64,000 nucleotides of DNA from Artocarpus heterophyllus. Lineage: Eukaryota; Streptophyta; Magnoliopsida; Rosales; Moraceae. The DNA lies in the NCBI GenBank assembly GCA_025403435.1, contig CM046327.1, positions 15,182,218-15,246,217 of the forward strand, given 5' to 3'. A program made the translations under genes and the position numbers. This document shows positions 1 through 11,340 of this stretch, piece by piece. The number at the start of each line of letters is the position of its first letter. The first letter of the stretch is position 1. Below the pieces are notes generated by a model, which was given only the letters and a program-made list of their open reading frames with translations, did not search any database and had not been told where the DNA came from.

Positions 1-224
1 AACAAAACATCCCTTGCTACTTCCTTGATTTCTAACTCCTTCTCGATCCTCCAAGCCTCAGTCCTGGTGGCCTTGAAAGCCCCTTTATGATAGGATTTAC
101 GAGTCAACAGTCTAGACCTTAATTCCTTCCTTCCTTTAGCCACAACATCATTGGTAATACTAAAGACATACTCCTCTTCAGCAGTAATGGAAAGGGTTTT
201 CTATCTGTGAACAATATCATCCAT
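1..224 (-). pseudogene. DUF4283-type (LINE ORF1-like) fragment, N-terminal part
   Basis: Reading the minus strand from an ATG at 224 gives a frame starting MDDIVHR, then a TAG stop at 201-203, then an open run with EEEYVFSITNDVV, a GRKEL stretch, LLTRKSYHKGAFKAT and EAWRIEKELEIKEV before the window edge. This pattern (short acidic N-terminus, then a rolling-over RKS-K-AF--T--EAW motif) is what I know from the DUF4283 domain of plant LINE ORF1 / zinc-knuckle proteins; that is family knowledge, not a database hit. The stop sits where tryptophan is usual. The copia element at 244-6038 is inserted about 20 bp upstream of the ATG, separating it from the former upstream sequence that now begins at 6039. 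It is a broken, partial copy; whether it was a mobile-element gene or a host gene is not certain. Confidence 0.5.
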
Positions 225-243
225 CGATGCCCAAACCCTACTC

Positions 244-939
244 TGTTGCAGATGTGGAGCCAAATCATGTCGACACCCCAGCAAAAAGAAAGAAAAAAGA
301 ATAATCGTAGTGCTCGGGAGGCAGAGAGCCAGCGCCGCGGCTCTGCCAGGAGAGCGCCTAGGTGCTGGGACAAGAGCGCCTAGGCGCTAGCAGCAAAATG
401 CCCAGGCGTTGAGTAAATGGCGCCTAGGCGTTGCAGGGGAACGCCGCAGCGCTCGTTTCGAATGCCGCGGCGCTGATGCGCTGTGTTGCGTGATATTTTT
501 TGAGTCAGAGTCGAACTCAAACGCCCTTAAAATGAGAAAATACTAGGGTTTCTCATTAGTTGCTATTTTTCTCTTCCTTTGGTTATAAATAGACATAAGG
601 TGGCTAGGGTTATGTGTGTGTGACATTGAGAGTGACATTATTTTGTGTGAGGCATAATTCTTGAGAGCTCCATCCTTAAGAGAGAAAAATTCCCATAGGG
701 TGCTAGATAGAAGAGAGTTTTGGTAAGCACAATTTGAGAGTGTGTGAGAAACTTCTCTTGTAATCTGTAATCTACTTCATCATATGGAATCTGCAAGCGG
801 CAGAAATAGGAAGTAGTCTCAATTTTGGACGAACCTGTATAAAATTTAGTGTCTCTCTTTTCTTCTTTTCTCCTATTTATTTTCTGCAATTATTCGTACT
901 TACGATCATTGAAATTAGGAGTTGCCTAATTCTACAACA
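244..939 (+). repeat. 5' LTR of the first copia element
   Basis: This is the 696-bp partner of 5309-6038. It holds a TATA box (TATAAATAG at 584-592), a likely promoter for the element, and upstream of it a GC-rich stretch (about 327-480) built from variants of the palindrome GCGCCTAGGCGC. The TATA box and downstream CT-rich part suggest U3 to about 610, followed by R/U5. Confidence 0.92.
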
Positions 940-941
940 AG

Positions 942-953
942 TGGTCTCAGAGA
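942..953 (+). other. Primer binding site (initiator tRNA-Met type)
   Basis: TGGTCTCAGAGA begins two bases after the LTR and resembles TGGTATCAGAGC, the complement of the 3' end of plant initiator tRNA-Met, with a few mismatches. An intact gene for that tRNA lies at 33314-33385. Confidence 0.7.
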
Positions 954-973
954 TGAGGTTTTGATCAAGAACG

Positions 974-3900
974 ATGACGGGAGAAGAAGGTTCGGCAACC
1001 GGTATCACTAAATTTGATGGTTCTAATTTTTCCTATTAGAGGATGCAAGTTGAAGACTACCTTTATAGCAGAAAACTGCACTTGCCCTTGGGTAATAAGC
1101 CTGAAGGCATGAAGGATGAGGAGTGGAATCTCCTTGATAGACAAGTGCTAAGTGTGATCTGTTTGACCCTATTAAAGAACGTTGCCCACAACGTTGCCCA
1201 CAACGTTGCAAAGGAGACGACTACAGTTGGGATGATGAAAGCTCTGTCAGAGATGTATGAGAAGCCCTTAGCCAATAACAATGTACATCTCATGAAGAAG
1301 CTTTTTAATTTAAAGATGCCTGAAGGTGCCTCGGTTGTAGAGCATCTAAACAGTTTCAACATCGTCCTAAACTAATTGGTCTCGGTAGAGATTAAATTCG
1401 ATGATGAGATTAATGCCCTAATCCTCTTGGCCTCGTTACCGAATAGTTGGGAACCCATGAGGGTGGCCACTACAAATTCGCTTGGGAATGCAAAACTGAA
1501 GTTTGTTGATGTCAAAAACTCTATTCTGGTGGATCTGTTTGACCCTATTAAAGAACGTTGCCCACAACGTTGCAAAGGAGACGACTACAGTTGGGATGAT
1601 GAAGGCTCTGTCAGAGATGTATGAGAAGCCCTCAGCCAATAACAATGTACATCTCATGAAGAAGCTTTTTAATTTAAAGATGCCTGAAGGTGCCTCGGTT
1701 GTAGAGCATCTAAACAGTTTCAACACCGTCCTAAACCAATTGGTCTCGGTAGAAATTAAATTCGATGATGAGATCAATGCCCTAATCCTCTTGGCCTCGT
1801 TACCGAATAGTTGGGAACCCATGAGGGTGGCCATTACAAATTCACTTGGGAATGCAAAACTGAAGTTTGTTGATGTCAAAAACTCTATTCTGGCGGAAGA
1901 AGTTAGTAGGAAAGACTCAGGTGAAGCCTTATCGTCGAACTCGGCCCTTAATGTTGATAATAGGGGCAGGAAACTTGAGAAGCATTCCAACAGGGATAAT
2001 GGCAAGAGAGGCAAGTCGAGGAACGGGAGAAGCAAGTCAAGGAACGGTAGGACCATGGAGTGTTGAAACTGTGGGAAGACTGGCCACTTGAAGAAGAATT
2101 GCAGGACTCCAAGGAAGAACGAAGACAAGAATAATGACGCAGCTAATGCCGCCACTGAAGAGCAAGAGGATGTCTTAATCTTGTTAGCTGACAGTTCTTT
2201 TGATTCGTAGGTGATAGATTCGGGACCATCATTCCACACCACTGCACACTGTCATGTCCTAGAGAATTATGTTACTGGAAATCATGATAAGGTTTATCTC
2301 GCTGATGGAGAACCTTTGGATATTGTTGGCATTGGAGATGTCAGTTTAAAAGTGCCTAATGGGTCTGTGTGGAATATTCATAAGAGTGAGACATGTTCCT
2401 AAATTAATGCGCAACTTGATTTCGGTGGGGCAACTGGATGACAAAGGACATAAAGTGACCTTCAATTGTGGAGGTTGGAAAGTCACAAAAGGAGCGATGG
2501 TTGTTGCTCGGGGACACAAGGTTGGAACTCTCTACATGAACTCTTGTTGCAGAGATACCATAGCAGTTGTTGATTCTGCTGCCAATACTAAGCTATGACA
2601 TTATAGGCTCGGTCACATGAGTGAGAAGGGTATGAAGGTGCTTCACTGCAAAGGAAAACTGTCGAATTTGAAAACTGTTGATCACAGTTTGTGTGAAACA
2701 TGCATCTTTGGTAAACAAAAGAGAGTGAGTTTCTCAAAGATGGGTAGAGAGCCTAAGTCCAGAAAATTGGAGCTAGTTCACACTGATATGTGGGGGCCTG
2801 TGTCGGTGACTTCCTTTGGTGGCGCAAATTACTATGTGACGTTCATAGATGACTCAAGCAGGAAGGTATGGGTTTACTTTCTGAAAAACAAATCTAATGT
2901 CTTTGATGTTTTCAAGAGATGGAAAGCCATGGTGGAGAACGAGACAGATTTGAAGGTGAAGTGCGTGCAGTCTGACAATGGGGGAGAGTATTTGAATGAA
3001 GATTTCAGGCGGTATTGTGCTGAGAATGGAATAAAGATGAGGAAAACCATTCCAGGGAAATCATAACAGAACGGGGTAGCTGAGAGGATGAACAGGACTT
3101 TAAACGAGCGTGCTAGAAGCATGAGGTTGCATGCGGGACTGCCAAAGATGTTTTGGCTGAGGCAATTAATACAGCCGCTCATTTGATCAACAAAATTCCA
3201 TCCGCACCGCTGAAGTTCAAGCTATCGGAAGAAGTCTGGAGCCATAAAAAGGTTGATCTCTCTTACTTGAGAGTGTTTGGGTGTGTTTCCTATGTTCACA
3301 TTGATTTTGCTACTAGAAATAAACTTGATGCCAAGTCAAAGAAGTATTTTCTGATTGGCTATGGTGGACTTGAGTTTAGTTATCGTCTCTAGGATGACCA
3401 AAGTCGGAAGATTATCAAGAGCAAGGATGTGATCTTCAATGAAGGTGTTCTGTATAAGAACAGAGACAACACTAACTCCAGGGGTTCGGGTTCTAAAGAC
3501 AAAAAGCCTGAGGTGATTCCATTGAAGGATCTTCCTGAAGTGGATGTGCAAAATCTAGAGATTGAAGACCAAGAAGACATAGCTCCAGAAGAAAACCAGA
3601 GGACTCCTGCCACACCAGTCAAGAGGTCTAGCAGGACCATCAGACCGCCACAGAGATACTCTCGTTCTCTGCATTAGATCTTGTTGACCGAAAAAGGAGA
3701 GCTAGAGAGCTATGATGAAGCCGTGGAGGCTGAAGATTCGGTCAAGTGGGAATTAGCCATGAGAGATGAGATGGATTCCTTAATGTCCAATCAGACATGG
3801 CAATTGATAAAATTACCACAGGGCAAAAAGGCCTTGCACAATAAGTGGGTATACCGGATTAAAGATGAATCTGATGGCAACAAACGATATAAGGCAAGGT

Positions 3901-5250
3901 TGGTGGTAAAAGGCTTTCAACAGAAAGAAGGCATCGACTTCAATGAGATTTTTTCTTCGGTGGTGAAGCTAACCATGATTAGGACGGTACTTGCGCTAAT
4001 GGCAAATGAGGACTTGTTCTTGGAACAGTTGGATGTGAAGACAGCTTTTCTCCATGGTGATTTAGAGGAGGAGATTTACATGAAGCAGCCACAAGGGTTC
4101 GAAGTACCAGGTAAGGAGAACTTGGTGTGCAAACTTCAGAAGAGCTTGTATGGCCTCAAACAAGCTCCCAAGCAGTGGTACAAGAAGTTTGATGGGTTCA
4201 TGTGCAGCAACAGTTTCTTGAGGTGTCAGGGATATCATTGTTGTTATGTGAAGAATTTTGGTGATTCTTACATCATACTGTTGCTATATGTCAATGACAT
4301 GCTGATAGCAGGAGGTTGCAAACAGGAGATCGACAAGCTGAAGAAGGAGCTATCTAAGGACTTTGCAATGAAGGATTTGGGTGCTGTAAAACAAATCATT
4401 GGGATGAGAATAACAAGGAACCGTAATAGTCTGAAATTGTTACAGGAAGAATATGTTGAAAAGGTGCTGAGCAGATTCAACATGGGTAATGCGAAGCCTG
4501 TGAATACTCCTTTGGCCAGTCACTTCAAGTTATCAAAGGAGCAATCACCGACCACGGAGCGGGAATGAGACCACATGGCCAAGGTGCCTTATGCTTTCGC
4601 TATAGGTAGCCTCATGTATGCCATGGTTTGTACCAGACCAGACATTGCACATGTAGTGGGAGTTGTGAGTAGGTACATGAGTAATCCAGATAAACAGCAT
4701 TGAGAGACAGTGAAGTAGATTCTCAGATATATGAGAGGTACTGCAGGTTTAGCATTGTGTTTCAAGAAGTCAGACTTAGGACTACAGGGCTATGTTGATG
4801 CTGATATGGCTGGAGACATTGATGGCAGAAAGAGTACCACCGGTTATGTCTACACTTTGGGTGGGCACTGCAATTAGTTGGGTCTCGAAACTGCAAAAGA
4901 TAGTTGCACTCTGTACAACAGAAGCAGAGTATGTGGCAATGATAGAAGCGAGCAAGGAGATGATTTGGTTGCGGTCGTTTCTAGAAGAACTAGGTCACAA
5001 GCAGGAAAGGAGTGCATTACATAGTGACAGTCAGAGCGCCATTTACTTGGCAAAAAATCCCGCATTTCATGCTAGGACGAAGCATATACAATTGCGGTAT
5101 CACTTCATCAGGTCGGCTTTGGAAGATGGAGTGTTGAAGCTTGAGAAGATTCTTGGGAGTCAGAATCCAGCAGATATGCTCACCAAGACGGTTCCGATTG
5201 AGAAATTGAAGTTGTGTGCAACTTCAGTTGGACTTCTCCAAGAGGCGTGA
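974..5250 (+). pseudogene. copia gag-pol polyprotein, multiply broken
   Basis: Start ATG at 974; the first stop comes at codon 22 (TAG, 1037). Recognisable parts: gag (about 1043-2040, with an internal duplication), a CCHC zinc knuckle near 2060-2105 interrupted by a TGA, protease with DSGPSFH at 2218, integrase HHCC (near 2605-2715) and catalytic core (HTDMWGP near 2790, SDNGGEY near 2970, AER near 3080), reverse transcriptase 3681-4568 (QLDVKTAFLHGDL, SLYGLKQAPKQWYK), and RNase H to the stop at 5248-5250. The RT motif reads YVND instead of YVDD. Stops lie at roughly 1037, 1374, 2064, 2208, 2596, 3064, 3390, 4566, 4702 and 4717; frameshifts fall near 2385, 3150 and 4865. Nearly all stops are one transition away from TGG or CAA. 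No functional product is expected. Confidence 0.93.
1156..1895 (+). repeat. Tandem duplication inside gag
   Basis: Copy 1 (1156-1531) and copy 2 (1532-1895) are nearly identical. Copy 1 has 12 extra bases from a repeated CCACAACGTTGC and carries a stop at 1374 that copy 2 lacks. The duplication joins the motif CTATTCTGGTGG to GATCTGTTTGACCC and destroys the single-copy gag structure. Confidence 0.9.
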
Positions 5251-5308
5251 GAAGTCGTTGCCGCTGCAGTTGGAGACATGGTGATTGGTTAGTCTCCAAG
5301 TGGGAGAT

Positions 5309-6038
5309 TCTTGCAAATATGGAGCCAAATCATGTCGACACCCTAGCAAAAAGGAAGAAAAAAGGAGAATCGTAGTGCTCGGGAAGCGTCGTAGCTCTGC
5401 TAGGAGAGCGCCGCGGCGCTGGGACAAGAGCGCCTAGGCACCAAGTGAAGAACGCCTAGGTGCTAGCAGCAAAATGCCTAGGCGTCGAGTGAATGGTGCC
5501 TAGGCGCCAGGTGTATGGCTCCTAGGCGTTGTAGGGGAGCGTCTAGGCGCTCGTTTCGAGCGTCGCGGAGCTGATGTGCTATGTTGCGCGATATTTTTTG
5601 AGTCAGAGTCGAACTCAAACGCCCTAAAAATGGGAAACTACTAGGGTTTCTCATTAGTTACTATTTTTCTCTTCCTTTGGTTATAAATAGGCATAAGGTG
5701 GCTAGGGTTGTGTGTGTGTGACATTGAGAGTGGCATTATTTTGTGTGAGGCATAGTTCTTGAGAGCTCCATCCTTGAGAGAGAAAAATTCCCATAGGGTG
5801 CTAGATAGAAGAGAGTTTTGGTAAGCACAATTTGAGAGTATGTGAGAAACTTCTTTTGTAATCTGTAATCTTCTTCATCATAGTGGAATCTGCAAGCGAC
5901 AGAAACAGGAAGTAGTCTCAATTTTGGACGAACCTGTATAAAATTTGGTGTCTCTCTTTTCTTCTTTTCTCTTATTTATTTTCTACAATTATTCGTTCTT
6001 GCGATCCTTAGAATTAAGAATTGCCTAATTCCACAACA
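5309..6038 (+). repeat. 3' LTR of the first copia element
   Basis: The 730-bp partner of 244-939, preceded by a purine-rich tract (AAGTGGGAGAT at about 5298-5308). TATA box at 5682-5690. The GC-rich palindrome block (5390-5580) has more CCTAGGCG-type modules than in the left LTR, which accounts for most of the length difference. Confidence 0.92.
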
Positions 6039-6043
6039 TACTC

Positions 6044-7019
6044 CACAAGAAAATAACACTCTTCACGATGAAATTTTTGAAGAAACTCACACAGACACGG
6101 TGAGAAACAGACCTCTCACATTAAAAATCCTACCTGAGTAATATCAAGATGAGAAACTCTAGCAGAGCATGCCAAAGAGAAAAAAAAAATACACTTGAAG
6201 TAACTATTTCTGTAAAATATCCAATTATGTGATAGGAATATGATAATCTATATTAAACTTTTCGAATCCTTCGTTTCGTTTATTTTAATGTCATGGAACA
6301 AAATTATAAAAGAAATTAGAGAATAATTTACAGAAATTAAAAATTAAAAATTAAAATAATGCAATGCTCATAATTTAAGGACTACAACACTACTACTATT
6401 CATTATTCCGACTTGGTTGAATTGAGATGTTTCACATGGAGTGAGCCTCACGCAATGACCCATGTTTGATCCCTTAGCATGAATTGGAATGAATAGAATT
6501 ATTCTCCCTCAACATTTGCTTGCATCGTGGACAATGCATATGTGGTAAGGCCAAATGAATGGCTAATTTCTTTTCCTATATTCAATCTATATCCGTTAAT
6601 ACCCGCTAATAGGAAAAGAAAAAGAAAAATAAAGTACCCATAATTAAGTCGCGAGCACCCCACCTAGGGCTACCTCTATGTTTCTTTTAATAAGCTATAA
6701 CAATGGTTGTGATTTCCAATCTGATAGGCCACGTCAAGCACCTGTCCCTTACTTGAAGCCCATGCATGGAATGTATAATTGCACACGCCAAGTATGTGTT
6801 ATTTGGTGTAACAATTTCTGTCAGGCCCATGTTCGAGACCAATGGGCTAAATCGGAATATTGGAAGGGAGCTAACTCCATCGTCAAGATTACTTTGTGGC
6901 AAAGTTATTATTCATAATTTTCAAGGGAAAAAAATTATGAAAAGGGGAAACGAAACCGAATCTTATGTGGTTAAAACATTAAAATAGAGAGAAATATATT
7001 AAATAGTATATTTTATATA
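6044..7019. other. Intergenic, no gene recognised
   Basis: The first 100 bases continue the sequence that stood upstream of the DUF4283 fragment before the copia insertion. The rest is AT-rich with a moderately GC patch at 6650-6900; short open frames there show no domain or splice pattern I can support. Confidence 0.5.
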
Positions 7020-7200
7020 TGCTATTTAGAATTGTTTGGTAAATAGATTTGAATTAGTGATTTGATTTGAGTTAGTGTGATTTGAATTAAGATTTGATTT
7101 AGTGATTTAAATTGTTATCTGAATTAGATGTGCATTTAAGTTTTAATCTCAGTATGGAATAAAATTGGAATTTATGTTTGGAGAGGTAGTGAAAATAGTT
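7020..7200. repeat. Degenerate GATTTGAATTAGT repeats
   Basis: Short words such as GATTTGAATTAGTGATTTG recur with variation over about 150 bases. A looser relative lies at 28640-28830. It may be the remains of a MITE or a simple minisatellite. Confidence 0.4.
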
Positions 7201-7559
7201 TTTGATTTATTAACAAATCTAATAAAATCTTAATATTAATGATCCTAAAAAAATACAATATGGATCTTGATTTATTCCTCTCTTCACTAAGAATACAATG
7301 AACAAAGAATCATCTCAATTGATATCAAATGAAAAAGTTATGATTTTTTTCCTCAAATATAAGAGAGAAAATTTCAGTTTTTTACTGTAGCAAAGATATC
7401 TGAATATCAAAAGTTGAAAACTCTAAAAACTTGGATTCTTGATACTCAAAGGATTCAGATTTTGGGGGAAACAAACATGTGTCTAAAAGATTCTAAACAC
7501 TTGAATCCAAATTTGAGTCTACTGGGTCCAAAGAATACATAAATACCACTTTTTTTAAA

Positions 7560-8960
7560 ATCAATTTTTATTTATGCCAAAAATCTTAAAAGTTCTTGTG
7601 CCACAAACTTGGTGTATGTCCTTACAAGACATATCGCGTGTCCCTGGGACATGAAACATGAAATATATCACATGTCCCTCCAGACATTTTTGTGTCTTTC
7701 TCGGACATGTTATCATGTCGCTCCGGAACATATCTAAGTGAGACATAAAAACATTTTTTTCCTTTCTTTCTCTCTTTCTCTCCTTGTCAACATTGGCAAC
7801 GTGGTCGGTGGTCAGTCCAAAAAAACTAAGAAAAAAAACTAATAACAACAATAATAACAATAACAATAACATAAGGGAATGACGACCCGACTGTCGTCGC
7901 TGCTGTGGACTTTGCCGCTCTTACGATCACTAGCAATAGATCCAGATCCGACGAGGAGGACAACGTGAAGCTTCGAAGTAGACAAAATCGATGAGATGAG
8001 CTTAGATTTGATGGATGGTGCAACTTTGGCGTGATAGGTGACGACAACAACGACAGGGACGGATCTTATTCTGCGGGCAATGTGCGGCAGGGACATCGGC
8101 ATCAGTTGATGGGCGATAATGCCATGAATCTTAGTTGCCAAATCTCATCATGGAGAAGGTTGGCTGTCGATCAACTTCAAGAAATCCCATGCCGAGTTAA
8201 GCGAAGCCAGAGGCCGCGACAACAAAAGCTTTGAAGGATCCGAGTTGCCATTGATAGAGTTTGAGAAGCCAAAATTGTGAGCAATTAAGCCTTAGGTTTC
8301 GTTTTTGTTGAGAAAATTAAACCGATCTTTGTCGTCCTTGACATCCAAGTTGGATTTCTTCAGCAAAGAACGTCAGTAGCGGAGAATGTTTTGGGGCTTT
8401 GTGCCGTTAACAATGGCGATAGAGAGTTGGTGACTGTGTTTTGAGGGAGCGAAGGTTTGGCAAAGAGATTAGGAAAATTTTGTACAATAAACTTTTTTAA
8501 ATTTATTTTTGTCGCATAAATAAAATGCAAAAAAAAAAAGGTAGCAGGATGTGTAATTTCTCTTAGAATAATGTCAAAATCCCCCCCTTTCCAATCTCTT
8601 TATCCCAATCTTTCCCTGTCTCTTCCTCTTCTCTCTCGCCTCCTCAAGCTGACAAAACTTCACCAATGTTGCATCTCCGTCAGGTCACCTACCTTGAGCA
8701 CCAACAAAGGCAGGTCACGAGATCTCTACTGTCAATGAAGGTAGACTGGTGTAAAGAAGTCCATGTCACCATACTCTCACCATCTAAATCTCAACTAGGC
8801 CTAAGAAGATCGCGTGAGGATCTACATGCTCGTTGTTGGAGAAGATACAAACGGTGTGTTCAATCATTTGAGGGAAGAATCTCTAGAAGCTCGAACTTTT
8901 GCAAGAGCAAGCTCACTACTCTCATCTTTCGATGACCTTGATCCTTGACGTTGCAATCTT
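7560..8960. other. GC-richer patch with gene-like but unassigned sequence
   Basis: From 7880 to 8420 and 8640 to 8940 the composition is more coding-like than the flanks, and open frames of 60-100 codons occur on both strands (for example minus 7839-8141). None shows a family I recognise, and splice sites do not join them convincingly. The patch could hold decayed exons or captured gene fragments. Confidence 0.3.
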
Positions 8961-9559
8961 ATTGGCATCAAACTCCAACTGCAATGCCTTAAGGCCTTTG
9001 GATTATCAGTAAATTGTTAGTTTGAACTGAAAATGATGTAGCAATTCAATTATGTAAAAGAAAACCTTGTAACAAAATCGGTTTGAACTAAAATTTAATT
9101 AATTCAAGCTAATAAACTAAAATAAGAGACAAAAATGCTCCAAAGAAATTGGGGGTCCAGACAATGTACTTTTATTTTTGTTTTTCTTATGCAATTAGTT
9201 TAGTATTAGACATTTTATCATGCAAAAATTGGCTCACGCTACTAAAACCATACTTTTGAAAACTTAAAATTTTATTTTTCAAGTGAAAAAGGTAAGTAAA
9301 TTATCTCAAAATACAAGATACCAAAATTATAAAAAACATTAAAAAAGAAAAAAACACATACACACAACGAAGTAGACACACGTGAGTGTTTATGTAATAA
9401 ACTTAAATCCTCAAGAAAAAAAATAAAATATAGAGGCAAATGGCCTTTTTAAAGCATTTTAAAAATAAATGACTATGTTTTTTCTAAGTTAGACAAATGT
9501 CTCCTTTTTATTAATTATAAAATCAAAATGACAAACATAATATTCTTTAATTATTAATC
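8961..9559. other. AT-rich intergenic, nothing recognised
   Basis: Low-complexity A/T-rich sequence with no open frame, repeat partner or RNA signature that I can support. Confidence 0.5.
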
Positions 9560-9564
9560 AATTA

Positions 9565-9650
9565 TAATATATCAGTGATAAACTCGAGTCTATCAGTGAT
9601 AAATTATAGTACATTAGTAATAAACTCGAGTTTATCAGTAATAAAGCCCA
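9565..9650. repeat. Short imperfect tandem repeat (TATCAGTGATAAACTCGAG)
   Basis: Three to four units of about 20-30 bases containing ATCAGTGATAAA or AGTAATAAACTCGAG. The open frame through it (MINSSLSVIN...) only reflects the repeat. Confidence 0.6.
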
Positions 9651-10330
9651 TCTATATAGATCAAATCCCAATAAAAAAAAAATCTAACCTTCATATTATC
9701 TCTTTTCTCTGTCTCTTCTCTCACCGCACGATCCACCTCAACTATGCACAACATCTCCATATGCGCAAATGGATCATTTACTTCAAAAGTTTCTAGAAAT
9801 TGGTCTATTAAGTATAATTTCCCTATAGTAAACTACCAACAAAATCCAAAAACCAAACTCTAAATCAATAAAATCAACCAAACTTTCATAGGTGCAAAGG
9901 TTTAGGAGAATGTTGAGATCTGAGAGCTCGACACCAAAACATAATCACATACGTCGGAAAGCATCGCAAAAGGGCTTGCAATCTGTCAGAAACCTAACCC
10001 AGTGCCTCCCCTTCGAGCTCCCTCCCGTTGATTTGAGACCGAGAACTCAAAGAAGCTCTGTCACACCCATAACTCAACGTGTCACACCCAGCCTTCCGTG
10101 AGACCATATAGGCATTGTGAAACCAAACCCTCCACTGCACGAGCTCAACCCCATCGCGAAATCAGATCAGTCGCAAGCGAAACCCACGACCAATCCATTA
10201 TTGCCATCGAGCCCCCTACAAACCCATTTTTTCTTTTTTTCTTTTCTTATAGTTTTTGTTGACCAAACATAGTCTTTTGAATCAAAGGTGGAGAAATTGA
10301 AAGTGCAATCGGTTGTTTTTTTTTTTTTAT
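9651..10330. other. Intergenic, GC-richer from 9890 to 10230, unassigned
   Basis: Contains CT-rich and gene-like sequence, with short frames but no domain, start context or splice sites that allow a call. Confidence 0.35.
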
Positions 10331-10334
10331 CTAA

Positions 10335-10460
10335 GAGTGAAGGTTGACGAGTGTTATTCATTCTTTTAGGGAAGTGAGAGCTTTTTATTTTTTATTTTTC
10401 TTTGTGATTTGGGAGTGAAGATTGTTGAGTGTTTTTCATTCTTTTAGGGAAAGGAGAGCT
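10335..10460. repeat. 78-bp imperfect tandem duplication
   Basis: GAGTGAAGGTTGACGAGTG...GAGAGCTT at 10335 is repeated at 10413 with a few differences. A third partial unit, GAGAGCTTTTTATTTATTTT, occurs near 10804. Confidence 0.65.
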
Positions 10461-11340
10461 TACTTGCATCTCCCAAGAACCCATGTACTTCGTTGCTAAC
10501 ACCGAGAAAGAGAAGTAGAATCGGATCAACTCCATTAGGTGATCGATCGTCCATAACTCCCTCGCTCTTGTCAATTCCGAGGTCATCAATTACGATCACG
10601 TTCGGCGCTGATTGATTGTTCTCGATTGGATGTTTGGTTTTTGTGATTTTGAGGTAATTGAGTGCGATGGTATGAAAATTAGGTTAAATATTGGGAAGTA
10701 CTGATTATTATCCTTACCAATTTGCTGTATTTAATCGCTGAATTTCTTTTGAAATGTTTTGTGCAAATTTTGTGTAATTGAAGTGGCAGAAATTTCACGA
10801 AACGAGAGCTTTTTATTTATTTTATTTTTCTCAATTTTTTAATTGTTGTAAAATATAAAAATTGATTTTATTAGTATGCCTTTTGAAATCAGGTCATGTA
10901 AAGAGCAAGTGCCATTTTGCCAAAATAAATAATAATAAAAAAAACCAAAATGTTACTTGCTTGAACCTAAATGACCTCCCACCGTAAATATTAAAAAAAA
11001 AAAAAATCCCTCTGAACGTTGCAACCAAACGGAACGGCAACGGAAGCCCCGCACCCGCCCCCTCACACGAAACTGCAATTCCATTTCTTTTTCCGTTCAT
11101 CGATTTCTATTCTTTTTAATCAAAATTTTCTAATTTGGGTCTGACATTGATTTTCTATTTCGCTAATTGGTTTTTGATTTTTCTAGTGGAGGTAAAAAGA
11201 AATTTTTTTTTTTTTTTCCTTTTGCCGACTTTCTGTTAAATTCATATTGTTATTGGAAATCTCCCTTTCTGTTAAAAGGCAAAAGGATTTTCTTTTTATT
11301 CTTCGCAGGTGATTTAGAGAGAGATAGAGATAGAGAGAGA

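Larger units (their letters stand above)
244..6038 (+). mobile_element. Ty1/copia LTR retrotransposon, full-length but defective
   Basis: Two LTRs of 696 and 730 bp flank a gag-pol region in the copia order gag, protease, integrase, reverse transcriptase, RNase H. The insertion is bounded by a perfect 5-bp target duplication TACTC at 239-243 and 6039-6043. The left LTR starts TGTTGCA and ends CTACAACA; the right LTR starts TCTTGCA (the TG has mutated to TC) and ends CCACAACA. A primer site follows the left LTR and a purine-rich tract precedes the right one. The coding region is broken by many stops and at least three frameshifts, so the element cannot act by itself. Confidence 0.95.

Noticed and set aside
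119..889. Minus-strand open frames in the left LTR (84 and 83 codons)
   Set aside because: They cover LTR sequence, repeat in the right LTR at 5224-5921 with changes, and show no domain.
1436..2242. 268-codon open frame on the minus strand
   Set aside because: It lies antisense to the duplicated gag of the first copia element and has low-complexity Leu/Ser composition; it is a shadow frame.
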